A stretch of 64,000 nt of DNA from Rhodoblastus sp. (GCF_019449565.1 NZ_JAGRPM010000065.1:47978-111977); one strand, 5' to 3'. Positions 35,609-45,626 are shown, counted from the first letter of the stretch. Notes: generated by a model not told the origin, from the letters alone. Numbers and translations are program-made.

Positions 35609-36478
35609 TTATTGGCCGCCGCCCAGCGAGTGGACGTACACCGTAAGGGCCTTGATCGTGGCCGGATCGAGCTTGGAGCCCCAGGCCGGCATATGGCCGC
35701 CGCGACCATTGGTCAGGGTTTCCTGGATCGTCGCCTTGTCGCCGCCATAGAGCCAGATCTTGGTGGTCAGGTTCGGGGCGCCGACGTCGGAATTGCCCTT
35801 GGCGTTGTCGCCATGGCAAGGCGCGCAATTCTCGGCGAAGACCTTCTTGCCGGCGGAGACGTCCGCGGTGGTCGGCGTCGACAACGAGACGACATAGGCC
35901 GCGACCTGACCGATCTGGTCCTTGGTCAGGATGCCGTCCTTGCCGAAGGCCGGCATATTGCCTTCATGGCCGTCCGCATCGCCCGAGCGGGCGCCATGGG
36001 TGATCGTCTGGCTGATCTGGTCGAGCTTGCCGCCCCACAGCCAGCGGTCGGCCGTGAGATTGGGATAGCCGACCGAACCCTGGCCATTCGAGCCATGGCA
36101 CGGCGCGCAGTTCACGCCGAACGACGAGCGACCGTAGGCGCGGGCGAATTCCGCCAGCTTCGGATCGGCGGCGATCTGCTGCAGGGTCGACTTGTTCAGC
36201 TGGCCGACCATGGCCGCGCGCTGAGCCTGGAGATCCTGCAGATCTGCCGTGACCGCGCCGCGCGACGTCCAGCCGAGCAAACCGGCCGTATGGCCGCCGG
36301 GAAGCGGAATCGCGGGGTACAGGAACCAGTAGCCCACGGCCCAGACCATGGTGGCGTAGAGAATATAGAGCCACCATTTCGGGAGCGGCGTATTCAGCTC
36401 CTTGATGCCGTCCCATTCATGGCCCGTGGTCGCCGTACCCGTGGCCGCGTCAATGTCTTGATGCGTATTGTCAACCAT
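35609..36478 (-). CDS. ccoP: CcoP/FixP dihaem cytochrome c subunit of cbb3 oxidase
   Basis: CcoP passes electrons from soluble cytochrome c to CcoO. The 289-residue protein has a cytoplasmic N-terminus, one membrane helix (about residues 35-58) and two cytochrome c domains with CxxCH at Cys124 and Cys218. Both sites lie in the sequence NCAPCHG. It is the last gene of ccoNOQP, starting four bases after ccoQ, and is followed by a terminator. Confidence 0.95.
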   Translation of the reverse strand: MVDNTHQDIDAATGTATTGHEWDGIKELNTPLPKWWLYILYATMVWAVGYWFLYPAIPLPGGHTAGLLGWTSRGAVTADLQDLQAQRAAMVGQLNKSTLQQIAADPKLAEFARAYGRSSFGVNCAPCHGSNGQGSVGYPNLTADRWLWGGKLDQISQTITHGARSGDADGHEGNMPAFGKDGILTKDQIGQVAAYVVSLSTPTTADVSAGKKVFAENCAPCHGDNAKGNSDVGAPNLTTKIWLYGGDKATIQETLTNGRGGHMPAWGSKLDPATIKALTVYVHSLGGGQ

Positions 36479-36481
36479 CGT

Positions 36482-36631
36482 TCAATCCTCGTTCAGCGGC
36501 AGGCGGGCGGCCTCGTCGAAGCTTTTCTTTTTGGAGGGCCACAGCGCAAAGACGACGACGCCGACGAATGCGATGATGACCGATAGCAGGCTGAATAATT
36601 TCAGCGGTCCGAGAATGGCTTCGAAGTCCAT
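36482..36631 (-). CDS. ccoQ: CcoQ/FixQ small subunit of cbb3 oxidase
   Basis: This 49-residue gene is easy to miss. The product has a membrane helix (LFSLLSVIIAFVGVVVFALWP) followed by KKKSFDEAARLPL, the CcoQ signature. CcoQ stabilises the oxidase and links CcoP to the core. It lies eight bases after ccoO and four before ccoP. Confidence 0.95.
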   Translation of the reverse strand: MDFEAILGPLKLFSLLSVIIAFVGVVVFALWPSKKKSFDEAARLPLNED

Positions 36632-36639
36632 ATCGCCCC

Positions 36640-37374
36640 TCAGCGCCAGTTGGCTTTTGCGTCGAACAGTTTGAAGTCAACCGTCGTGCCGAGCATCTGG
36701 AGATATGCGACCAGCGCGTCCTGTTCGGTCGGGCCGGCTTCGCCGCCCAGGCTCGCGTGAGCGACGGCCTTGGGATAGCGCTTGACCAGATCGGCGACGG
36801 ACGGATCGTCGGGGCTCAGCTGCGCCTTGACGTCGGCCTTGGCCTTGGCGATCAGGTCCGGCGTATAAGGAACGCCTTCGAGCGCCAGAATCTGCATATC
36901 CTCCTGGATATGGGCGAAGTCGAGCGGGGTCTCAGCCAGGAAGCCGTAGCGCGGCATGACCGAACCCGGAACCACCGAGCGCGGATCATTCAGATGGCCG
37001 CGCTGCCAGTCGTCGGAATATTTGCCGCCGACGCGGGCGAGATCGGGACCGGTGCGCTTGGAGCCCCACTGGAACGGATGATCATATTTCGATTCCGCGG
37101 CCAGCGAGTAATGGCCATAGCGCTCAACTTCGTCGCGCAGCGACCGGATCATCTGCGAGTGACAGAGATAGCAGCCCTCGCGGACATAGATGTTCCGGCC
37201 GGCGAGCTCGAGCGGCGTGTAGGGCCGCACGCCGTCGACCGTTTCGATCGTGCTCTTCAGATAGAAGAGCGGACCGATTTCGACCAGACCGCCGATGGCC
37301 ACGACAATGAGAATGCCGACCAGCAGGACAAGGCTGTTCTTTTCGAAGATTGCGTGATGTTTCCACATGGACAT
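36640..37374 (-). CDS. ccoO: CcoO/FixO monohaem cytochrome c subunit of cbb3 oxidase
   Basis: CcoO is a membrane-anchored cytochrome that feeds electrons to CcoN. From ATG 37374 the protein has 244 residues: [13 protein letters not shown], one helix (about residues 13-32) and a haem site CYLCH at residues 68-72. The start is supported by a GAGGAG ribosome-binding site six bases upstream. A longer open frame reaches 37446 inside ccoN but lacks family sequence. Confidence 0.95.
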   Translation of the reverse strand: MSMWKHHAIFEKNSLVLLVGILIVVAIGGLVEIGPLFYLKSTIETVDGVRPYTPLELAGRNIYVREGCYLCHSQMIRSLRDEVERYGHYSLAAESKYDHPFQWGSKRTGPDLARVGGKYSDDWQRGHLNDPRSVVPGSVMPRYGFLAETPLDFAHIQEDMQILALEGVPYTPDLIAKAKADVKAQLSPDDPSVADLVKRYPKAVAHASLGGEAGPTEQDALVAYLQMLGTTVDFKLFDAKANWR

Positions 37375-37384
37375 GGACAGCTCC

Positions 37385-39058
37385 TCACTCGGCCGGCGCG
37401 AGCGCGGGTTTGGCTTCGGGGGCTTCGACCTCTTCAGGCGAAGCAAGGGTCTTGTAGAAGTTATAGGCCATGATCAGCGAGCCGATGAGGAACAGCCCGC
37501 CGCCTGCCGCGCGGATCACGTAGAAGGGGTGCATGGCCTCGACGGATTCGATGAAGGAATATTCAAGGAAGCCGTTGGAGGTATAGGCGCGCCACATCAG
37601 GCCCTGCAGGATGCCGGACACCCACATCGCGGTGATGTAGAGCACGATGCCGATGGTCGCGATCCAGAAGTGCCAGTTCACGAGCTTCAGCGAGTAAAGC
37701 CTGCGATTATACACCCAGGGGATCAGGCAGTAGAGGGCGCCGAAGGAGACGAAGCCGACCCAGCCCAAGGCGCCGGAATGCACGTGGCCGATGGTCCAGT
37801 CGGTGTAATGCGACAGGGAATTGACCACCTTGATCGACATCAGCGGACCTTCGAAGGTCGACATGCCGTAGAAGGCGATCGACACGACGAGCATGCGCAG
37901 GACCGGATCGGTGCGGAGCTTGTCCCAGGCGCCGGCCAGCGTCAGCAGGCCGTTGATCATGCCGCCCCAGGAAGGCATCCACAGCATGATCGAGAAGGTC
38001 ATGCCCAGCGTCTGCGCCCAGTCCGGCAGCGCCGTATAGTGCAGATGGTGCGGACCGGCCCAGATATACATGAAGACCAGGGCCCAGAAGTGGATGATCG
38101 ACAGGCGGTAGGAATAGACCGGACGCTCCGCGCGCTTGGGCACGAAATAATACATGATGGCGAGGAAGCCGGCGGTCAGGAAGAAGCCGACCGCGTTATG
38201 GCCATACCACCACTGGAACATCGCATCCTGCACGCCGGACCACACGATGTAGGACTTCGGCGAGAAGAGCGACACCGGCACCGAGGCGTTGTTGCCGAGG
38301 TGCAGCATGGCGATCGTGACGATGAACGCCAGGGTGAACCAGTTGGCGACATAGATGTGGGGCTCCTTGCGCTTCCACAACGTCGCCAGGAAGATCAGCA
38401 GGTAAACAACCCAGACGATGGTCAGCCAGAGGTCGGCGTACCATTCCGGTTCGGCATATTCCTTGCCCTGCGTGATGCCGAGCAGATAGCCCGTGCCCGC
38501 GATGACGATGAACAGGTTGTAGCCAAGGATGACGAACCAGGGCGCGAGCTCGCCGGCGATGCGCGTGCGGCAGGTGCGCTGCACGACGTAGAGCGATGTC
38601 GCCAACAGGACGTTGCCGCCAAAGGCGAAAATCACGGCCGAGGTGTGCAACGGGCGCAAGCGGCCGAAGTTGATCCACTGGAGGCCCAAAGACAGATCTG
38701 GATAGGCCAGCTCCAGCGCGACGATAAGGCCGACCAGGAAGCCCGCGATGCCCCAGAACACCGCCGCAAGGCTGGCGAATTTGATGGGGCCATATTGATA
38801 GTTCGGCCGACCGTTGATCTCCTGCGGGATGACCGCCGGGCGGTTGGTGTAGTTCTTGAAGATCAGGAACGCCGAGCCGAAGCCAGCAAGGGCGAACACG
38901 AACATGTGGAACGCGTAAGCGGCGGTGTAGGCCTTCGACGCGATGAACAGCGCCAGGAAGGCGCCGGCGAAGGAGAGGACGATTCCGAGCAATTCGCCGA
39001 TCGTCATTTTCTTGCCGCCCGATGGCGACGCCGTGGATATTGAACTTGCTTGCGCCAT
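37385..39058 (-). CDS. ccoN: CcoN/FixN catalytic subunit of cbb3-type cytochrome c oxidase
   Basis: CcoN holds haem b, haem b3 and Cu-B, and reduces oxygen to water with high affinity. From ATG 39058 the protein has 557 residues (an ATG at 39088 would add ten). It has at least 12 membrane helices, [15 protein letters not shown] with a Cu-B histidine, and [11 protein letters not shown] with further metal histidines. It is the first gene of ccoNOQP, and a perfect FNR/FixK-type palindrome lies about 89 bp upstream, which suggests low-oxygen induction. Confidence 0.97.
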   Translation of the reverse strand: MAQASSISTASPSGGKKMTIGELLGIVLSFAGAFLALFIASKAYTAAYAFHMFVFALAGFGSAFLIFKNYTNRPAVIPQEINGRPNYQYGPIKFASLAAVFWGIAGFLVGLIVALELAYPDLSLGLQWINFGRLRPLHTSAVIFAFGGNVLLATSLYVVQRTCRTRIAGELAPWFVILGYNLFIVIAGTGYLLGITQGKEYAEPEWYADLWLTIVWVVYLLIFLATLWKRKEPHIYVANWFTLAFIVTIAMLHLGNNASVPVSLFSPKSYIVWSGVQDAMFQWWYGHNAVGFFLTAGFLAIMYYFVPKRAERPVYSYRLSIIHFWALVFMYIWAGPHHLHYTALPDWAQTLGMTFSIMLWMPSWGGMINGLLTLAGAWDKLRTDPVLRMLVVSIAFYGMSTFEGPLMSIKVVNSLSHYTDWTIGHVHSGALGWVGFVSFGALYCLIPWVYNRRLYSLKLVNWHFWIATIGIVLYITAMWVSGILQGLMWRAYTSNGFLEYSFIESVEAMHPFYVIRAAGGGLFLIGSLIMAYNFYKTLASPEEVEAPEAKPALAPAE

Positions 39059-39462
39059 GTTTTCGCCCCAATGAAATCGCGCTGGCACTTTTCAGGATGC
39101 CGGCTCGCCATTGGGCGGACCATCGCCCGCCCCGTCAAAGCTTTCATTGACTCAAGTCAAATGAAGCGCTTAGCGCCCTCAATAGCTTGAAAATGTTCTC
39201 TTTGCGATAGGACAACAGTCCAAGATTTTCCCCGCGCGACTTTTCGCCGCAGTTTCAGTCAAAGCGTCCGCGCCGCAATCTGGCCAATCCTTTGCCGCCT
39301 TTCCGGACATTTCCCTTTTTTCGAGCCCGCGGGTCCCGGTTCAGCATTCAACTAATTTCCCCGCATTAGGTCTTGATTCGTCCGCTTGCCCCCGCCTAAA
39401 TTCCAGTGAACGGCCATGTCCCTGGAAGGACGCAAGAAACGGCCATTGGGGAGCATAGCCAT
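39059..39462. promoter_or_regulatory. Divergent region between ccoN and the ABC transporter operon
   Basis: This gap of about 400 bp contains the FNR/FixK palindrome at 39147-39160 and the promoters for both directions. Short reading frames are present but none looks like a gene. Confidence 0.5.
39147..39160. promoter_or_regulatory. FNR/FixK-type binding site
   Basis: The 14 bases TTGACTCAAGTCAA form a perfect palindrome of the form TTGAC-N4-GTCAA, within the Crp/FNR consensus TTGAY-N4-RTCAA. It is 89 bp from the ccoN start, the usual place for an activator of cbb3 genes. Confidence 0.85.
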
Positions 39463-40233
39463 TTGAGCGCCTACGCCCTTGAGACGGACGGGGTGACGAA
39501 GGAATTTTCAGGTTTCACGGCGGTCAACAACGTGAGCCTGCGCATTCGGCGTCACACGATTCACGCGCTGATCGGCCCGAATGGCGCCGGAAAGACCACC
39601 TGTTTCAATCTGTTGACGAAATTTCTCGAACCCACGCGCGGTTCGATTCGCTATGAAGGCCGCGACATCACGCGCTCCCGTCCGGCGGACGTCGCCCGCC
39701 TCGGTCTGGTCCGCTCCTTTCAGATTTCGGCGGTTTTTCCGCATTTCTCGGCGCTGGACAATGTGCGAATCGCCTTGCAGCGGAAGCGTGGCGACTCATT
39801 CGACTTCTGGCGGTCCGACCGATTGCTGCGGCAATATGATTCGCGCGCCCGCGAACTGCTCGACGAAGTCGGGCTGTCGGACTGGACCGACGCCAAAGCC
39901 GGGGAAATGCCCTACGGTCGCAAGCGGGCGCTGGAAATCGCCGCCACCCTCGCGCTCGATCCGCAAATGCTGCTGCTCGACGAGCCCATGGCGGGCATGG
40001 GCCACGAGGACATCGACCGAATCGCCGATCTCATCAAGCGCGTCGCAGAGGGTCGCACCGTGCTCATGGTCGAGCACAACCTGAGCGTCGTCTCGCGCAT
40101 TTGCGACGTGATCACGGTTCTCACGCGCGGAAAAGTGCTGGCGGAGGGCGATTACGCCGTCGTCTCGGCCAATCCCGCCGTGCAGGAAGCCTATCTTGGC
40201 TCCGAATCGCCGGAAGGAGCCGGTCATGGCTGA
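39463..40233 (+). CDS. livG: LivG-type ABC transporter ATP-binding protein
   Basis: One of two ATPases of a branched-chain-amino-acid-type (HAAT) importer. From TTG 39463 the product has 256 residues, starting SAYALETDGVTKEF after a GGGGAG ribosome-binding site nine bases upstream; a GTG at 39406 would add 19 residues. Walker A is GPNGAGKTT (residues 38-46) and Walker B is MLLLDEPMAGMG. The ABC signature is degenerate (PYGRKRALEIA), as is normal for LivG. It overlaps livF by eight bases. Confidence 0.92.
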   Translation: MSAYALETDGVTKEFSGFTAVNNVSLRIRRHTIHALIGPNGAGKTTCFNLLTKFLEPTRGSIRYEGRDITRSRPADVARLGLVRSFQISAVFPHFSALDNVRIALQRKRGDSFDFWRSDRLLRQYDSRARELLDEVGLSDWTDAKAGEMPYGRKRALEIAATLALDPQMLLLDEPMAGMGHEDIDRIADLIKRVAEGRTVLMVEHNLSVVSRICDVITVLTRGKVLAEGDYAVVSANPAVQEAYLGSESPEGAGHG

Positions 40234-40933
40234 GGCGCCCCTGCTGAGCGTATCCGACCTGCACGCCTTCTATGGCGAATCCCATGTGCTGCACGGCGCC
40301 GCGCTGGAGATCCGGGAGGGCGAGATCGTCACCCTGCTCGGGCGCAACGGCGCCGGCAAGACGACGACGCTCAAATCCATCATGGGCATGATGGCGAAAC
40401 GTCGCGGCTCGATCCGCTATGGCGGCGTCGAGACGATCGCGATGGCGTCGGACCGAATCGCGCGGCTCGGAATCGCCTTGTGCCCCGAAGAACGCGGCAT
40501 CTTCACCAGCCTCAATGTCGAGGAAAACCTGCTGCTGCCGCCCAAGATCGCGCCGGGCGGCCTGAGCCTGGACGAGATCTTCGAGCTTTTCCCCAATCTG
40601 CGCGAGCGCCTGCGCAGCCCCGGCGGCAAATTATCGGGCGGCGAGCAACAGATGCTGGCGATCGGCCGCATCCTGCGCACGGGCGCGCGACTCCTGATGC
40701 TCGACGAGCCGACCGAGGGCCTCGCCCCGGTCATCATCCAGCAGATCGCCCGGACCATCGAAAAGCTGAAGGCCAAGGGCTTCACCATTCTGCTGGTCGA
40801 GCAGAACTTCCGTTGGGCCTCGGCGCTGGCCGACCGCTTCTATGTCATGGATCACGGCCAGATCGTCGAAGCCTTCAACAGCGCCGAGCTTCCGGCCAAT
40901 AGGGATAAACTTCACGCCTATCTGGGCGTCTAA
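40226..40933 (+). CDS. livF: LivF-type ABC transporter ATP-binding protein
   Basis: The second ATPase of the same importer. From ATG 40226 it has 235 residues, with Walker A GRNGAGKTT, the ABC signature LSGGEQQML and Walker B LLMLDEPTEGLAP. Its start lies inside the last codons of livG, so translation is coupled. Unlike many HAAT operons, both ATPases come before the binding protein and permeases. Confidence 0.93.
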   Translation: MAEAPLLSVSDLHAFYGESHVLHGAALEIREGEIVTLLGRNGAGKTTTLKSIMGMMAKRRGSIRYGGVETIAMASDRIARLGIALCPEERGIFTSLNVEENLLLPPKIAPGGLSLDEIFELFPNLRERLRSPGGKLSGGEQQMLAIGRILRTGARLLMLDEPTEGLAPVIIQQIARTIEKLKAKGFTILLVEQNFRWASALADRFYVMDHGQIVEAFNSAELPANRDKLHAYLGV

Positions 40934-40971
40934 AAGGTACTGGCGCAAAAAGGCGCCGAATGGGAGGGGAA

Positions 40972-42201
40972 ATGACGAAACGTTCTTTGGCGGGCGCCGC
41001 CTGCGGCCTGATGCTCGCCAGCGCGGGCTCAATTTTCGCCGGCGCGGCCTTGGCGCAGGAAAAGGCCATCAAGGTCGGCGTGCTGACCGACATGTCCGGC
41101 CCCTATGGCGACGTCGGCGGCGCAGGCTCGGCGGTCGCCGCGCAAATGGCGATCGAGGATTCCGGCATGCTCGCCAAGGGCTGGAAGATCGACCTCATCT
41201 CCGCCGACCATCAGAACAAGGCGGATGTCGGCTCCAATCTCGCCCGCGAATGGATCGACCAGGGCAAGGCCGACGTCTTCCTCGATCTGCTGACGTCCAG
41301 CGTCGCTTTGGCGGTCAACCAGATCGTCAAGGAAAAGAACAAGGTCGCGCTGATTTCCGGCGCCGCCAGCTCGGACCTGACCGGCAAGGCCTGCTCGCCG
41401 AATTCGATCCACTGGACCTATGACACATTCTCGCAAGCCAACAGCACCGGCAAGGCCATCACCAAGGCGGGCGGCGACAGCTGGTACTTCGTCACCGCGG
41501 ATTACGCCTTCGGCAAGGCGCTGGAGCGCGACACCACCACCGTGGTCACCGCCAATGGCGGCAAGGTGATCGGCAATGCGATGGCGCCGCTCAACAACGC
41601 CGATTTCTCTTCGCAACTGCTGCAGGCGCAATCCTCCAAGGCCAAGGTGGTCGGCCTCGCCAACGCCGGCGCCGACACCGCCAATTCCATCAAGCAGGCG
41701 GCGGAATTCGGCCTGACCCAGGGCGGACAGAAGCTCGCCGCGCTGCTGATGTTCATCACCGACGTCAATGCGCTCGGCCTGCCCGCCGCGCAGGGTCTGG
41801 AGTTCACCGAATCCTTCTATTGGGACCTGAACGACAAAACCCGTGACTTCGCCAACCGCTATTCCAAGCGCGTCAAGAACGGCGCCAAGCCGACCATGGT
41901 CCAGGCCGGCGTCTATTCCTCGCTGATCCATTATCTGAAGGCGGTCGAAACGCTCGGGCCGACGACCGACGGCGCGGCCATCGTCTCGACGATGAAATCC
42001 ATGCCGACCGACGACGAGGCCATGGGCAAGGGCTATATCCGCCAGGACGGCCGCAAGATCCACCCGGTCTATCTGCTCCAGGTCAAGAAGCCCTCAGAAT
42101 CGAAATATCCGTGGGATTACGCCTCCGTCGTCGCGACGATTCCCGGCGAGGAAGCTTTCCGCCCGCTGGCGCAGAGCGAATGCCCGCTGGTGACCAAATG
42201 A
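40972..42201 (+). CDS. Periplasmic substrate-binding protein of a branched-chain-amino-acid-type ABC transporter
   Basis: From ATG 40972 (after GGGAGGGGA) the protein has 409 residues, with a signal peptide ending at about residue 27 (AGAALAQEKAIKVG). It then shows the type-I fold of the LivJ/UrtA family (VGVLTDMSGPYGDVGG...). The ligand could be an amino acid, an amide, urea or an aromatic acid; sequence alone does not decide. It lies between the ATPase and permease genes, and a stem-loop after it may keep its mRNA at a higher level. Confidence 0.9.
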   Translation: MTKRSLAGAACGLMLASAGSIFAGAALAQEKAIKVGVLTDMSGPYGDVGGAGSAVAAQMAIEDSGMLAKGWKIDLISADHQNKADVGSNLAREWIDQGKADVFLDLLTSSVALAVNQIVKEKNKVALISGAASSDLTGKACSPNSIHWTYDTFSQANSTGKAITKAGGDSWYFVTADYAFGKALERDTTTVVTANGGKVIGNAMAPLNNADFSSQLLQAQSSKAKVVGLANAGADTANSIKQAAEFGLTQGGQKLAALLMFITDVNALGLPAAQGLEFTESFYWDLNDKTRDFANRYSKRVKNGAKPTMVQAGVYSSLIHYLKAVETLGPTTDGAAIVSTMKSMPTDDEAMGKGYIRQDGRKIHPVYLLQVKKPSESKYPWDYASVVATIPGEEAFRPLAQSECPLVTK

Positions 42202-42229
42202 GCGTCACGGGCGTTTTTTGTCGGGAAAA

Positions 42230-42249
42230 GGGGGATCGCAAGATCCCCC
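42230..42249 (+). other. Intercistronic stem-loop between binding protein and LivH
   Basis: A perfect eight-bp stem (GGGGGATC with GATCCCCC) with a GCAA tetraloop. No T run follows, so it is probably an mRNA-stabilising element that favours high levels of the binding protein. Confidence 0.6.
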
Positions 42250-42274
42250 AGCGCCGCCGTAAAGGGGAGATCGC

Positions 42275-43162
42275 ATGATCCCCCTGCTCGGAATCACGAC
42301 CCAGGCGCTGTTCGCGCAATTGCTGGTCGGACTCATCAACGGGGCCTTTTACGCCTTGCTAAGCCTCGGCCTCGCCGTGATTTTCGGCATGCTGAACATC
42401 GTCAATTTCGCCCATGGCGCGCTCTATATGATGGGCGCTTTCTTCGCCTGGTTCCTGCTGAACACGCTCCATATCGGCTATTGGCCGGCGCTCCTGCTGG
42501 CGCCGCTCGGAGTCGCCATTTTCGGCATGATCGTCGAGCGGACCATGCTGACCCGCCTTCAAGGTCTCGACCATATCTATGGCCTGCTGCTGACCTTCGG
42601 CCTCGCCCTGATCATTCAGGGCCTGTTCCAGAACTATTTCGGCTCGTCCGGCCAACCCTATCCCGTCCCCGATTTGCTCAAGGGCGGCGCCAATCTCGGC
42701 TTCATGTATCTGCCCAATTATCGCGCCTGGACCATCGCGTTCTCGCTCGCGGTCTGTCTGCTCACCTGGTTCGCCATCGAAAAGACCCGGCTCGGCGCGG
42801 TCTTGCGCGCGGCGACCGAGAACCCGCAGCTCACGCGCGCCTTCGGCGTCAACGTGCCCCGCCTCATCACGCTCACCTATGGCTTCGGCGTAGGCCTCGC
42901 CGCGCTCGCGGGCGTGCTGGCGGCGCCGATCTATCAGGTGCGGCCGCTGATGGGCGCGGATCTCATCGTCGTCGTCTTCGCCGTGGTGGTGATCGGCGGC
43001 ATGGGCTCGATCATGGGCTCTATCGTCACGGGCTTCGCGCTTGGCCTGATCGAGGGCCTGACCAAGGTCTTTTATCCGCAGGCGGCCAATACGGTCGTCT
43101 TCGTCGTCATGGCTTTGGTCCTGCTGGTCAAGCCGGCCGGTCTGTTCGGCAGGAAGGCGTGA
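42275..43162 (+). CDS. livH: LivH-type ABC transporter permease
   Basis: The 295-residue integral membrane protein has about eight helices and the LivH family features NGAFYALLSLGLAVIFGMLNIVNFAHGALYMMGAF near the N-terminus and VVVIGGMGSIMGSIVTGFALGLIEG near the C-terminus. It forms the transport channel with LivM. It starts 25 bases after the intercistronic stem-loop and ends one base before livM. Confidence 0.93.
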   Translation: MIPLLGITTQALFAQLLVGLINGAFYALLSLGLAVIFGMLNIVNFAHGALYMMGAFFAWFLLNTLHIGYWPALLLAPLGVAIFGMIVERTMLTRLQGLDHIYGLLLTFGLALIIQGLFQNYFGSSGQPYPVPDLLKGGANLGFMYLPNYRAWTIAFSLAVCLLTWFAIEKTRLGAVLRAATENPQLTRAFGVNVPRLITLTYGFGVGLAALAGVLAAPIYQVRPLMGADLIVVVFAVVVIGGMGSIMGSIVTGFALGLIEGLTKVFYPQAANTVVFVVMALVLLVKPAGLFGRKA

Positions 43163-43163
43163 G

Positions 43164-44141
43164 ATGACCGATATTGCCCCCCGCGCTCCGGCGCCTCACG
43201 CCTCGGCCCCCTCCGCAAAGACTTCCACCGAACTGCTCGCCATCGCGGGTCTCGCGCTTGCCCTCGCAGCCGCGCCGCTGGCGGCCTATCCCTTCTTCCT
43301 CGCCCAGGCGCTTTGCCTCGCCCTGTTCGCCTGCGCCTTCAACCTGCTGGTCGGCTTTGGCGGCCTGCTCTCCTTCGGCCACGCCATGTTCTACGGCTCG
43401 GCCAGCTATGTCGCCGCCCATGCCGCCAAGGTCTGGGGCCTGCCGCCGGAAGCCGCCATCCTGGCCGGGACGCTGGGCGCCGGCCTGCTCGGACTCGCCT
43501 CCGGCGCGCTGTCGATCCGCAGCCAGGGCATTTATTTCTCGATGATCACTTTGGCCTTGGCGCAGCTCGTCTATTTCATCGCCCTGCAATCGCCTTACAC
43601 GCATGGCGAGGACGGCGTGCAGGCTGTTCCGCGCGGAAAATTGTTCGGGTTGATCGACCTGAGCAATGACGTCACGCTCTATTATGTCGTGCTGGCGATC
43701 TTCCTGTTCGGCCTGTTCTCGATCTATCGCATCGTCCATTCGCCCTTCGGCACGGTGCTCAAGGCCATCCGCGAGAACGAGACCCGCGCGATTTCGCTCG
43801 GCTATCGCGTGGACCAGTACAAGCTCGCCGCCTTTGTGCTTTCCGCTACGCTGGCGGGGCTCGCCGGCGCGACCAAGGCGATTGTCGCGCAAAGCGCAAC
43901 CTTGACCGATGTGCACTGGACCACATCGGGCGAAGTCATCCTGATGACGTTGGTCGGGGGCATGGGTACGATGGTCGGGCCGGTCTTCGGCGCCTTCATC
44001 ATCCTCGCCATGCAGAATTACCTGTCCACATTCGGCCAGTGGGTGATGGTGATTCAGGGAGCGATCTTCGTGATCAGCGTGCTGAGCTTCCGCCGGGGCC
44101 TGATCGGCGAAATCTCGAACCGCTTCAAGATTTCTCTGTAA
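43164..44141 (+). CDS. livM: LivM-type ABC transporter permease
   Basis: The 325-residue membrane protein has the LivM signature LFACAFNLLVGFGGLLSFGHAMFYGSASY at about residues 53-80 and IRENETRAISLGYRVDQYKLAAFVLSATLAGLAGA further on. It is the last gene of the operon and converges with the first DedA gene 25 bp away. Confidence 0.93.
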   Translation: MTDIAPRAPAPHASAPSAKTSTELLAIAGLALALAAAPLAAYPFFLAQALCLALFACAFNLLVGFGGLLSFGHAMFYGSASYVAAHAAKVWGLPPEAAILAGTLGAGLLGLASGALSIRSQGIYFSMITLALAQLVYFIALQSPYTHGEDGVQAVPRGKLFGLIDLSNDVTLYYVVLAIFLFGLFSIYRIVHSPFGTVLKAIRENETRAISLGYRVDQYKLAAFVLSATLAGLAGATKAIVAQSATLTDVHWTTSGEVILMTLVGGMGTMVGPVFGAFIILAMQNYLSTFGQWVMVIQGAIFVISVLSFRRGLIGEISNRFKISL

Positions 44142-44166
44142 TTTCCGAGGGGCTCGCCGTCGTCGG

Positions 44167-44856
44167 CTATTCGCCGGCGGCGGCCTCTTCCCGCGCCGCT
44201 TGTTGCTCGGCGGCGGGCGCGCGTTCGCGCAGTGGCCCCGGATAGGCGGCGACGGCGCGCGCGACCAGTTTCTTTTCCTGGGTGTGAATGATCCACCAGC
44301 CAAGAACGACGCCGAGCGCCGCGAGGCCCAGCATGATCTTGCCCAGCGGCCCCGCGACGCGCTCGAAGGCGTCGCCGAAGGCGAAGCCGCCGAGCCCGAA
44401 GATCACCGCCCAGACGATGCCGCCGGTGGCGTTATAGAATAGGAACTGTCCCCAGCTGTAACGGTTCACCCCGGCGAGGAAAGCCGCGAAAATCCGCAGC
44501 AGCGCGATGAAGCGGCCGAAAAACACGATTTTCGCCCCATGATGCTCAAATAAATATTGCCCGAGCTTGATCCGGTCGTCGGTGAGACCCAGCCGCGCGC
44601 CATGGTTCAGGAGCAGCGGCAGGCCGAAGCGCCGCCCCGCCCAGAAGCCGACATTGTCGCCGAGAATGGCCCCTAACGCGGCGAAGAAGATGACCAGCTT
44701 GATATCGATCAGGCCCGTCGCGCCGGCGAACATGGCCGCCAGAACGAGCGCGGTCTCGCCCGGCAGCGGAATGCCCGCGCTTTCAAGGGCGACGATGCAG
44801 AAGACCGCGAGATAGCCGTGCTGTGCGATCAGGGGCTTTATCGTTTCGATGAACAT
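44167..44856 (-). CDS. DedA family membrane protein, copy 1
   Basis: The 229-residue protein shows the DedA/SNARE-associated domain: an early ESAGIPLPGETALVLAAMFAG motif (acidic residue, proline and glutamate conserved) and FFGRFIALLRIFAAFLAGVNRYSWGQFLFYNATGGIVWA. The Arg and Phe-Gly-Arg residues are conserved. DedA proteins translocate lipid carriers or keep membrane homeostasis. It is next to a related gene in the same orientation, so these are paralogues. An Ala/Glu-rich tail of about 25 residues is added at the C-terminus. Confidence 0.88.
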   Translation of the reverse strand: MFIETIKPLIAQHGYLAVFCIVALESAGIPLPGETALVLAAMFAGATGLIDIKLVIFFAALGAILGDNVGFWAGRRFGLPLLLNHGARLGLTDDRIKLGQYLFEHHGAKIVFFGRFIALLRIFAAFLAGVNRYSWGQFLFYNATGGIVWAVIFGLGGFAFGDAFERVAGPLGKIMLGLAALGVVLGWWIIHTQEKKLVARAVAAYPGPLRERAPAAEQQAAREEAAAGE

Positions 44857-44972
44857 TTCGGATTCCGTCGGCGCCGGGCTGTCGGTTCCAGCGAGGGATG
44901 GCCACGCCAGGAATGGGCGCCTTCGCCCTGGTTAAGACAATAGGGTTGAAATTTCCTTGGCGTAACTGCAAC

Positions 44973-45626
44973 TTATGGCGCGGCCTCGTTCCGCCCATGC
45001 AACCCGAGGGGCCCGGGCAGCGCGGCCTTCGCCACTTCGATCAAGCGCCGCTCGTTCTTTCGGTAATGGCGCCACGCGGCAAAAATCAGGCCGACCGCGA
45101 GAACGAGCGCCCCGATTCCGAATGGCCCCGCGATCTTGTGGAATTCCGCGCCGAGAAAATAGCCGCCAAAGCCGAAAATCGTCGCCCAGACGACGCCGCC
45201 GGCGGCGTTGTAAATGAAAAAGCGCCATGGCGCCACTTTATTGGCTCCGGCCAGCACGGCTGCGAAAGCGCGAAGCACTGCGACGAAGCGGCCGAAAAAC
45301 ACGATGGCGCCACCGTAACGCAGAAATAAATATTGCCCGAGCCTGAGCCTGTCCTCGTCGAGGCCGATGCGCGCTCCGTGGCGGATCATAAGATCGAGGC
45401 CGAAGCGCCGCCCGGCCCAGAACCCGGCATTGTCGCCGCAAATGGCGCCGGCAGCGGCGGCGGCGATGATGATCCCGATCGAGCCTTGCTGTGTGCGCCC
45501 CGCGACAATTGCGGCGGTGACGAGAATGGTCTCGCCGGGCATGGGAATGCCCGCGCTTTCCATCGCCACGATAAAAAAAATGGCCCAGGGGCCATAATGA
45601 ATCAGAAGTGAATGAAGATGTTCCAA
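44973..45626 (-). CDS. DedA family membrane protein, copy 2
   Basis: A second DedA protein, 217 residues from a TTG at 45626 that has GAGG eight bases upstream; a longer frame from ATG 45701 is possible. It has ESAGIPMPGETILVTAAIVAG and FFGRFVAVLRAFAAVLAGANKV, closely matching copy 1. The helices and the conserved Arg are intact. Two adjacent DedA paralogues suggest functional specialisation or redundancy. Confidence 0.86.
   Translation of the reverse strand: MEHLHSLLIHYGPWAIFFIVAMESAGIPMPGETILVTAAIVAGRTQQGSIGIIIAAAAAGAICGDNAGFWAGRRFGLDLMIRHGARIGLDEDRLRLGQYLFLRYGGAIVFFGRFVAVLRAFAAVLAGANKVAPWRFFIYNAAGGVVWATIFGFGGYFLGAEFHKIAGPFGIGALVLAVGLIFAAWRHYRKNERRLIEVAKAALPGPLGLHGRNEAAP

Noticed and set aside
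37367..39043. 558-residue plus-strand reading frame opposite ccoN
   Set aside because: His/Arg/Asp-rich antisense frame of a conserved oxidase gene, without any recognisable family.
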